Part shown: positions 1-4,358 of the stretch, in pieces
Position numbering within the stretch: position 1 is the first letter of the stretch
Layout: each line of letters starts with the position of its first letter
Assembly: GCA_029865445.1 (NCBI GenBank)
Contig: JAOUGY010000208.1
Coordinates: 1 to 6,692, forward strand
Origin: Acidimicrobiia bacterium
GTDB lineage: Bacteria; Actinomycetota; Acidimicrobiia; Spongiisociales; ZC4RG35
Direction of reading: 5' to 3'
DNA: 6,692 nt
The notes under the pieces: model-generated
Database searches by the model: none
What the model saw: the letters and a program-made list of their open reading frames with translations, nothing else
What the model was told of the DNA's origin: nothing
Made by a program: the position numbers and the translations under genes

Positions 1-72
1 CCTTTGCCGGGAGAAGGCTTCGATGAGCGGTCATACACTGCCGTGTACATCAATGGAATGGAGACGGAATGA
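1..72 (+). CDS. 3' end of an unidentified upstream CDS (partial)
   Basis: The first frame is open from base 1 to a TGA at 70-72 and reads as the last 23 residues of a protein ending SYTAVYINGMETE. The stop overlaps the start of the next gene as ATGA (69-72), the usual sign of translational coupling within an operon. That overlap, and a moderate G/C preference at third positions, are the reasons for treating the frame as coding. Too little protein is visible to name a family. A competing frame 2 is also open here but has no such junction. An internal TACACT (34-39) could be a -10 box for the next gene, but it would lie inside this CDS. Confidence 0.5.
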   Translation, partial: PLPGEGFDERSYTAVYINGMETE

Positions 73-470
73 GGAAGGCTGCATCTCTCGGTGCAATGAT
101 TCTGGGAGTCCTGCTGATAATCGGTGGCGCCGCCACGTGGTTCACGGTCGGTGGGACACTCGCTGAGCAGAACATCACGACGTCCGACGACGCGTGCCTG
201 CCCGGCAAGGCTGTGGACGGTCCCTTCACGGCCTACTGCGAGGCCAAGGTGATCGATGCCCACGCACTCGAAGCGACCGGTGGTTTGCGGTACGCGGAGA
301 TGGATCGGGAAGACCCGCTTCGTCAAGTGGCCGCAACCTCATCCTTCCTGCAGGCCTCGCTGTTCACGTCGGTCGTCGCCTTCGGTGTCGCCGCCATGGC
401 GGTTGGCATGGGCGTGATCTTCGTGCTGATCGGCCTCGGCATCAGGGACGTGAGCGAAAGAACCGCTTGA
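69..470 (+). CDS. Two-pass membrane protein of the actinobacterial 'LigA-like' (misnamed) family
   Basis: This 133-residue protein has a hydrophobic segment at about residues 7-29 and another at about 99-125. Between them is a polar, probably extracytoplasmic segment of roughly 65 residues with the block GPFTAYCEAKVIDAHALEAT followed by YAEMDREDPLRQ. I recognise this arrangement from a widespread actinobacterial family that is often labelled 'aromatic ring-opening dioxygenase LigA'. Nothing here resembles a dioxygenase: there is no metal-binding histidine set, and the protein is small and membrane-bound. Its function is unknown. Cys43 and Cys57 flank the conserved block and could form a disulfide outside the cell; from memory, relatives usually lack them. 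The start ATG has GGAG at 60-63, five bases upstream, and overlaps the preceding stop, so the gene probably belongs to an operon that began upstream of the window. A strong hairpin follows the stop. Confidence 0.85.
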   Translation: MRKAASLGAMILGVLLIIGGAATWFTVGGTLAEQNITTSDDACLPGKAVDGPFTAYCEAKVIDAHALEATGGLRYAEMDREDPLRQVAATSSFLQASLFTSVVAFGVAAMAVGMGVIFVLIGLGIRDVSERTA

Positions 471-497
471 TCCCATCTCTCTCCCAAGCGGTCGAGC

Positions 498-528
498 ACC
501 GAGGGGCCCCCTGCCGGGGCCCCTCGGT
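498..528. terminator. Perfect 13-bp hairpin between convergent genes, probable bidirectional terminator
   Basis: ACCGAGGGGCCCC (498-510) pairs perfectly with GGGGCCCCTCGGT (516-528) around the five-base loop CTGCC. It lies 27 bases after the stop of the membrane-protein gene and 3 bases after the stop of the convergent hydrolase gene, so it can serve both transcripts. Neither side has a proper U tract, which is common for high-GC actinobacterial terminators. Confidence 0.8.
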
Positions 529-531
529 CGT

Positions 532-1416
532 TCACCAGCGTTCCGCGACTTGGCGGTGAACGGAACTCGATCGCCAGTAGCCCTCGTGGCTGCCCAGCAG
601 CGAGTCGGAATGATCCGGGTAGAGGTCGACCACATTGGCGCCGGTGTAGAACGGCGCCACCGGGAACGACAGCACGTCGTGACGGTCCCACAGATTGAGC
701 CACACCGGTGTCGAACCGTCGTGTGCTTTCCTACCCAGACCGAGGCTTCGGGCGTCGAGCGTGCCGTTGCCGGCCAGAATGGCTGCGACCTCCGGGCTCC
801 TCACCATGAGCGCTGCGATCGGTGAGCCGAAGGTGACGATCCTGCGCACCCGCCAGTTGGCCGCGGCTGCCGAGGCGTCGGCCGGGTCGATTCCGAACTC
901 GGACAACTCCTCGGTGTCCCGTTTGTTGGAGAACAGCCAGAAGAGGAAGTCGATGGCGATCAGGGAACCGGCGGAGTGTCCGATCACTGTCAGGTCGGCC
1001 GGGTTCTCCGGCCCGACCCGTTCCAGGATGCGCTGCCATACGACCGAACGAACCTCGATCTTGCCTTTTTCCGATACGTAGTAGGTCAGGTCCGCCCACG
1101 CCTCGCCAACCAGTTTCCGGACCGGCTCGATCGCCGGAGCAAACACGAGATGGCCGAACGATGTCCGGTCCGGCGGCGTCGCCTTGTCGACCCGGTCGGC
1201 GATGACCGCCTGGGCCTTGGCGAGTTTCGCCGTCACCCCTGCCTTGGAGTTCGTGGTTCCCCATTCGACGAGGGCGGCACTCCCGAATGCCGGCAGCCCG
1301 CCACGTCCCAGCCGCCCGAGTTCGGCGGACACACCGTTGTGAAACGCCTGATAGTCGTTGCGATGGCTCGTGACCCCGCGAGGCGAGACACCGTGTATGT
1401 AGACGAGTTTGTCCAT
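532..1416 (-). CDS. Alpha/beta-hydrolase, putative lipase/esterase
   Basis: This 294-residue protein has an alpha/beta-hydrolase layout. An early beta strand ends in the oxyanion-hole-like YIHGVSPRG (residues 6-14). The nucleophile elbow GHSAG (146-150) holds Ser148. A strand with VTFGSPIAAL (194-203) follows, then an acid candidate in WDRHDVLSFPV (Asp247, or Asp244), and a C-terminal His277 in GSHEGYWRS. The triad Ser-Asp-His is therefore plausible in the right order. No signal peptide is visible, so it is probably cytoplasmic; the substrate is unknown. The frame extends upstream to 1455, but I chose ATG 1416 because GGAGGT lies five bases before it on the coding strand (complement of 1422-1427) and the extension is Arg-rich and would cover the promoter. 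The gene is divergent from the thiolase, and a shared palindrome in the gap suggests joint control with an acyl-CoA pathway. Confidence 0.8.
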   Translation of the reverse strand: MDKLVYIHGVSPRGVTSHRNDYQAFHNGVSAELGRLGRGGLPAFGSAALVEWGTTNSKAGVTAKLAKAQAVIADRVDKATPPDRTSFGHLVFAPAIEPVRKLVGEAWADLTYYVSEKGKIEVRSVVWQRILERVGPENPADLTVIGHSAGSLIAIDFLFWLFSNKRDTEELSEFGIDPADASAAAANWRVRRIVTFGSPIAALMVRSPEVAAILAGNGTLDARSLGLGRKAHDGSTPVWLNLWDRHDVLSFPVAPFYTGANVVDLYPDHSDSLLGSHEGYWRSSSVHRQVAERW

Positions 1417-1453
1417 TCGACACCTCCGAACGATTGAGCGCCCTCCGGAGACC

Positions 1454-1459
1454 AAGATA
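1454..1459 (-). promoter_or_regulatory. Candidate -10 box for the hydrolase gene
   Basis: Read on the minus strand this is TATCTT, about 38 bases upstream of the ATG at 1416. A -35 element 17-18 bases further upstream would fall at about 1477-1483, inside the left half of the palindrome at 1474-1497, though no good -35 hexamer is visible there. The spacing suits repressor control, but the hexamer match alone is weak. Confidence 0.3.
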
Positions 1460-1473
1460 CGCGATCATTCGGG

Positions 1474-1497
1474 AACACACCGACCGGTCGGTTTGTT
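1474..1497. promoter_or_regulatory. Near-perfect palindromic operator, probably for a TetR-family regulator
   Basis: The core ACCGACCGGTCGGT (1479-1492) is a perfect 14-bp palindrome. After one mismatched pair (1478/1493) the symmetry continues for four more pairs, AACA (1474-1477) against TGTT (1494-1497), giving 11 of 12 pairs over 24 bp. Size and character match TetR-family operators, which often control acyl-CoA and lipid genes in actinobacteria. It sits in the 120-bp gap between the divergent hydrolase and thiolase genes, 39 bases before the thiolase ATG, where the -35 region of either gene would fall. No regulator gene is present in the window, so the identity of the binding protein is inference. 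Confidence 0.7.
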
Positions 1498-1506
1498 TGT
1501 GGGGTG

Positions 1507-1512
1507 TAGGAT
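1507..1512 (+). promoter_or_regulatory. Candidate -10 box for the thiolase gene
   Basis: TAGGAT fits the TAnnnT -10 pattern and lies 24 bases upstream of the thiolase ATG. A -35 element at standard spacing would overlap the palindrome core, so a bound protein would block this promoter. No convincing -35 hexamer is visible. The ribosome-binding site AAGGAG follows at 1526-1531. Confidence 0.35.
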
Positions 1513-1536
1513 CCGAACTTCGTCGAAGGAGCCTTA

Positions 1537-2715
1537 ATGCGCAACGCCGTGATCGTGGACGCCGTCCGTACCCCTGTGGCCCGCCGCAACGGCGCCTACA
1601 AGGACATCCATCCGGTGGACTTGGCGGCCATACCGCTGAAAGCGCTCATGGACCGCAACAGCCTGGATCCGGGGATCGTCGAAGACGTGATCATGGGGTG
1701 CGTCATGCAGACCGGCGAACAGGCCTACAACGTGGGTCGTAATGCCGCTCTCGCCGCCGGGTTCCCCGAGGACGTGGTGGGCACCACGATCGATCGCCAG
1801 TGCGGGTCCTCCCAGCAGTCGGCCCACTTCGCCGCTCAGGGGGTCATGGCCGGCGCCTACGACGTCGTCATCGCTGCCGGTGTCGAGTCGATGACTCGGA
1901 TCCCCATGGGTGTCACCGGTCAACAGGGGCCCGGGAAGCCTTTCGGTCCCCTCATGTTGGAGCGGTACGCGCACGGCCTCGTGCCGCAGGGCATCTCTGC
2001 CGAGATGATCGCCGAGAAGTGGGGCATCTCCCGCGAGGAACTGGACACCCTTGCCCTCGAGTCCCATCGGCGTGCCGCACGCGCGACCGAGGAAGGCCGG
2101 TTCGACACACAACTCGTACCGGTCGCAACCACGGTCGACGGGACCGCTCAGAAGATCAGACGCGATGAAGGCATTCGCTTCGACACGACCCCGGAGAAGC
2201 TGGCCGGACTCCAACCGGCGTTCAAGACCGATGGCGTGGTGACGGCAGGCAACTCTTCGCAGATCTCGGACGGTGCCGCCGCCATCCTCATCATGGGCGA
2301 AGAGGTGGCGGAGAAGCTGGGCCTGACGCCGCTCGCCCGATTCCACACCTTCTCGCTGGCCGGCGTCGATCCCGTGATGATGCTGACCGGACCCATACCC
2401 GCCACCTCGAAGGCCCTCGACAAGTCGGGCCTCGGTGTAGACGACATCGACCTGTTCGAGGTCAATGAGGCGTTCGCTTCGGTGACCTCGGCCTGGCGGA
2501 TGGAACACGGTGGTTCCGACCCGATGGCGTTGTGGGAGAAGACGAATGTCAACGGCGGCGCCATCGCGTTGGGGCACCCACTCGGCGCCTCCGGAGCGCG
2601 GCTGATGACGACGATGATCCATGAACTCGTGAGGACGGGCGGGAGATACGCCTTGCAGACGATGTGCGAGGGCGGCGGTATGGCCAACGGGACCATCATC
2701 GAAAGCCTCGTCTGA
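1537..2715 (+). CDS. Thiolase family protein, acetyl-CoA C-acyltransferase (FadA/FadA5-like)
   Basis: This 392-residue protein has full thiolase length. It should catalyse CoA-dependent cleavage of a 3-ketoacyl-CoA to acetyl-CoA and a shortened acyl-CoA, or the reverse condensation, in the cytoplasm. All catalytic elements are visible: the acylated nucleophile Cys89 in DRQCGSSQQS, the NEAF block (310-313), His347 in GHPLGASGAR, and Cys377 in MCEGGGMANG. The GEQAYNVGRNA stretch (60-70) and the overall pattern resemble degradative type I thiolases such as mycobacterial FadA5 (steroid side chain), but substrate range cannot be read from sequence alone. The start ATG has AAGGAG (1526-1531) five bases upstream. 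The gene lacks an adjacent hydratase/dehydrogenase partner, so it is a stand-alone thiolase here. The palindromic operator upstream suggests repression relieved by an acyl-CoA or related ligand. Confidence 0.93.
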   Translation: MRNAVIVDAVRTPVARRNGAYKDIHPVDLAAIPLKALMDRNSLDPGIVEDVIMGCVMQTGEQAYNVGRNAALAAGFPEDVVGTTIDRQCGSSQQSAHFAAQGVMAGAYDVVIAAGVESMTRIPMGVTGQQGPGKPFGPLMLERYAHGLVPQGISAEMIAEKWGISREELDTLALESHRRAARATEEGRFDTQLVPVATTVDGTAQKIRRDEGIRFDTTPEKLAGLQPAFKTDGVVTAGNSSQISDGAAAILIMGEEVAEKLGLTPLARFHTFSLAGVDPVMMLTGPIPATSKALDKSGLGVDDIDLFEVNEAFASVTSAWRMEHGGSDPMALWEKTNVNGGAIALGHPLGASGARLMTTMIHELVRTGGRYALQTMCEGGGMANGTIIESLV

Positions 2716-2735
2716 TTCACCGGCGAACGGTTCGA

Positions 2736-2741
2736 TAGCAT
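2736..2741 (+). promoter_or_regulatory. Candidate -10 box ahead of the MFS gene
   Basis: TAGCAT is followed after six bases by ATG at 2748-2750, the geometry of an actinobacterial leaderless transcript. That ATG is in frame with the transporter, but a TGA at 2760-2762 closes the frame after four codons (MRRC). The element is therefore either the transporter promoter with a different translation start, or a coincidence. Confidence 0.35.
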
Positions 2742-2780
2742 GCGCACATGCGTCGATGTTGAACCGAGCCGTTCCTTGCG

Positions 2781-3965
2781 TTGCTGCTGAGAGGCCTTCC
2801 CGCCGTCGCCCGGATCCCGCGCTGGGTGGTGGCTGCACTCGTGCTCCCGTCGATGGTCGACGAGGCGTCCGGATTCCTTCCGGCCGGAACGTTCGAGGCC
2901 TTCCGGGCTGATCTCGGGCTCTCGTATACGCAGGCCGGCGTCGTTCTTTCGATGGCTGCGTTCGGTTCGATCGCTGGATCGTTGGTCTCGGTCGCCGCTG
3001 ATCACGTCAGCCGGCGAGCCCTCGCCGCAGGTGGCGCCCTCGCCCTGGCGGCGTCCATGGCGTGGTTTGGTTTGAGTTCCGGCTTCGGTGGTCTGGTCGT
3101 CGCATCGTTCGGGCACGGTTTCGCCGCCACCGTCATGATCGACGCCACCACGGTGGCCCTCGCCGATGCGGTGGAAGAGCACGAGCTTCGACCGTTCCTG
3201 GCCCGCTCGAATCTCTTCGGTGTGATCGGTGATCTCTCAGGCCCGATCCTGCTTGGCGTGGTTGTTTCTGCAGGCTTGAGTTGGCGCGTTGCCTTCCTCG
3301 TGGTGGCCGCCGGGGTGGCCCTGTTCGCAGCCGTCCTCGCCGGCGCGCCCCTCCCGCCGCCTGAATCCGGTGGGTCACCGCTCGGTGTCGTCCGTGATGT
3401 GATTCGTGACGGACGGGTGTGGCTCATCGCTGCGCTGTCGTTGCTGGCGGTGCCCTTTGATGAGCCGTTCCTCGGATTCCTGCTGGCGTTGGGGGAGGAG
3501 GTGCGTGGGCTCGGTCCCATCGCCTTGACCGTGCTGGCTCTCGTGTCGGTGGGCGGCGGACTCGCTGCCTACACCGTGATCGAGTCCCGGATGCGTTCTA
3601 TCGGTGACGCCGTCACCATGGGTGCCGGTGGCGCGTTGATGGCTGCCGGTGCCGCGTTCGCGGGTCTGGTCGGCTGGCCGGGAGCTCCGTTTGTCGGAGG
3701 TGCGCTGGTCGGTGTCGGTCTAGCCCTTGCGTGGTTGGCGCTCGAGCACCGGATGCTGACTCTTCGCCCTGGACAGGAAGGCACCACGCGGGCGGTGGTG
3801 GGGGCGGTCGAGTCCATCGGGTTTCTGATCCCCGTGGTCGTGGGGGCGATCGTCGACCGGCTTGGTCTCGGTGTGGGGCTGGCGGCGCACGGAGTGTTCG
3901 CGGTTCTCATCGTGTTCGGCGCCATGTCGCTCCGCAACCGGCCCGCCGATAACGTGGCACCGTGA
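2781..3965 (+). CDS. Major facilitator superfamily (MFS) transporter, start uncertain
   Basis: The 394-residue reading has 12 predicted membrane helices in two groups of six: about residues 15-35, 50-72, 79-98, 101-125, 141-165 and 168-190, then 212-234, 243-265, 274-296, 298-320, 335-357 and 362-384. A polar loop (about 191-211) joins the halves. A degenerate MFS loop motif, AADHVSRRA, follows helix 2, and GAIVDRLG follows helix 11. Early acidic residues in the first helix region (MVDEASGFLP) suggest a proton- or cation-coupled carrier, but no substrate can be named. The frame opens at 2763 after an in-frame TGA. TTG 2781 is the first start codon and keeps helix 1 intact; GTG 2826 and 2829 are alternatives. 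None has a clear ribosome-binding site. The stop overlaps the next gene by four bases, so the two are co-translated. Confidence 0.8.
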   Translation: MLLRGLPAVARIPRWVVAALVLPSMVDEASGFLPAGTFEAFRADLGLSYTQAGVVLSMAAFGSIAGSLVSVAADHVSRRALAAGGALALAASMAWFGLSSGFGGLVVASFGHGFAATVMIDATTVALADAVEEHELRPFLARSNLFGVIGDLSGPILLGVVVSAGLSWRVAFLVVAAGVALFAAVLAGAPLPPPESGGSPLGVVRDVIRDGRVWLIAALSLLAVPFDEPFLGFLLALGEEVRGLGPIALTVLALVSVGGGLAAYTVIESRMRSIGDAVTMGAGGALMAAGAAFAGLVGWPGAPFVGGALVGVGLALAWLALEHRMLTLRPGQEGTTRAVVGAVESIGFLIPVVVGAIVDRLGLGVGLAAHGVFAVLIVFGAMSLRNRPADNVAP

Positions 3966-4207
3966 CGTTGTTCAATGTGATCGTCGCCGTCGTCATCGGC
4001 GTGGCCATCTGGCGCATCAGCATGTACTTCCTGCGCATCCTCGCCACGCCCCCTCCCGAGGTCGATCCGGACGACGTGGTCCCGACCAGACAGGACTACA
4101 AGTGCACCATTTGTGGGACCGAGGTCACGATGACCGTTCAGAACGTCACAGAAGATGCGGCCCCCCGCCACTGTCGCGAGGACATGGTGCCCGTCTGGCG
4201 TCCATGA
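3962..4207 (+). CDS. Small membrane-anchored zinc-ribbon protein of unknown function
   Basis: This 81-residue protein has one hydrophobic helix at about residues 3-27, a Pro/Asp-rich spacer (30-40), then a short metal-binding module: CTIC (Cys48, Cys51) and PRHC (His70, Cys71). The N-terminal half of the module, YKCTICGTEVT, resembles a zinc ribbon of the FmdB/rubredoxin-knuckle kind. The second ligand pair lies 19 residues later, in RHCREDM. GTG 3962 is the start: it overlaps the transporter stop as GTGA and has no ribosome-binding site of its own, so translation probably depends on the transporter. Tight coupling suggests a shared role, such as sensing or assembly, but that is inference. 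I recall similar small proteins in other actinobacteria without a known function. Confidence 0.8.
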   Translation: MTLFNVIVAVVIGVAIWRISMYFLRILATPPPEVDPDDVVPTRQDYKCTICGTEVTMTVQNVTEDAAPRHCREDMVPVWRP

Positions 4208-4218
4208 GTCCTCGAAAC

Positions 4219-4274
4219 TCCTCCACACCTCTCGGAACTCGGAAGGTAACCTGAATGCGTCGAGCTGTGGAGAA
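4219..4274. promoter_or_regulatory. Inverted pair of DnaA-box-like 9-mers upstream of the ABC-F gene
   Basis: TCCTCCACA (4219-4227) on the plus strand and TTCTCCACA on the minus strand (complement of 4266-4274) face each other 38 bases apart. Both fit the relaxed actinobacterial DnaA box, (T/C)(T/C)(G/A/C)TCCACA. Single 9-mers of this degeneracy arise by chance, so the case rests on their non-coding position and on the stronger cluster at 5841-5872. Confidence 0.3.
4247..4252 (+). promoter_or_regulatory. Candidate -10 box (TAACCT) for the ABC-F transcript
   Basis: TAACCT fits the TAnnnT pattern and would start RNA near 4259, giving a leader of about 100 bases before the ABC-F ATG. The same octamer GGTAACCT occurs upstream of the glutaminase gene (6232-6239). 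No good -35 element is visible. If this promoter is used, the ATG at 4255 would not be in the transcript, which argues against the full mini-ORF from that promoter. Confidence 0.35.
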
Positions 4275-4281
4275 AGCTTGA
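4255..4281 (+). other. Possible 8-codon leader peptide (MRRAVEKA)
   Basis: ATG at 4255 opens a reading frame that stops at TGA 4279-4281. GGAAGG (4241-4246) lies eight bases upstream as a possible ribosome-binding site, and an internal in-frame GTG at 4267 is an alternative start. The stop is one base before the helix that covers the ABC-F ribosome-binding site, so a ribosome stalled on this peptide would reach into the helix. Short ORFs like this arise easily by chance; its position is the only reason to list it. Confidence 0.3.
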
Positions 4282-4282
4282 G

Positions 4283-4358
4283 GAGAACGTCCTGATCGCC
4301 CGCACCTGAGGGTGCGAACTTGCCGGCCGGGCAGTCATGCCCCGATCGAGGACGTCTC
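4283..4358 (+). promoter_or_regulatory. Structured 5' leader that sequesters the ABC-F ribosome-binding site
   Basis: A long helix closes the leader. GAGA (4283-4286) pairs with TCTC (4355-4358), CGTCCT (4288-4293) with AGGACG (4349-4354), and GATCG (4294-4298) with CGATC (4343-4347). This gives 15 base pairs with single-base bulges at A4287 and G4348. Inside it are a perfect hairpin CGCACC-TGAG-GGTGCG (4301-4316) and a second one, drawn either as TGCC/GGCA (4321-4324 with 4330-4333, extendable by AC/GT past a bulged T) or as GGGCA/TGCCC (4329-4333 with 4338-4342). The two versions exclude each other but both fit the outer helix. The ABC-F ribosome-binding site GAGGA (4348-4352) lies in the 3' arm. 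There is no U tract, so translational control is more likely than termination. I do not recognise a known riboswitch class. Confidence 0.55.

Noticed and set aside
1417..1455. Upstream start for the hydrolase gene at 1455
   Set aside because: ATG 1416 has a strong GGAGGT at the right distance, and the extra 13 residues are not hydrolase-like.
2760..2762. TGA as a recoded Trp or selenocysteine codon in the transporter
   Set aside because: Other genes in the window end in TGA with normal protein lengths, and there is no selenocysteine context. A wrong start or a broken codon is simpler.
2724..2775. Weak inverted repeat GAACGG ... CCGTTC after the thiolase stop
   Set aside because: It is short, widely spaced and without a U tract, so it is not supported as a terminator.
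1534..2838. Long minus-strand frame (434 codons) opposite the thiolase gene
   Set aside because: It lies antisense to a thiolase with every catalytic motif intact, and its His/Arg/Gly-rich composition is typical of antisense frames in high-GC DNA. No ribosome-binding site or family pattern is visible.
2148..3182. Minus-strand frame (344 codons) across the thiolase-transporter junction
   Set aside because: It is antisense to two recognisable genes, has low-complexity composition, and shows no motif.
4301..4316. CGCACC-TGAG-GGTGCG hairpin as an intrinsic terminator
   Set aside because: There is no U tract after it, and it lies inside a larger helix that reaches the ABC-F ribosome-binding site, which fits translational control better.
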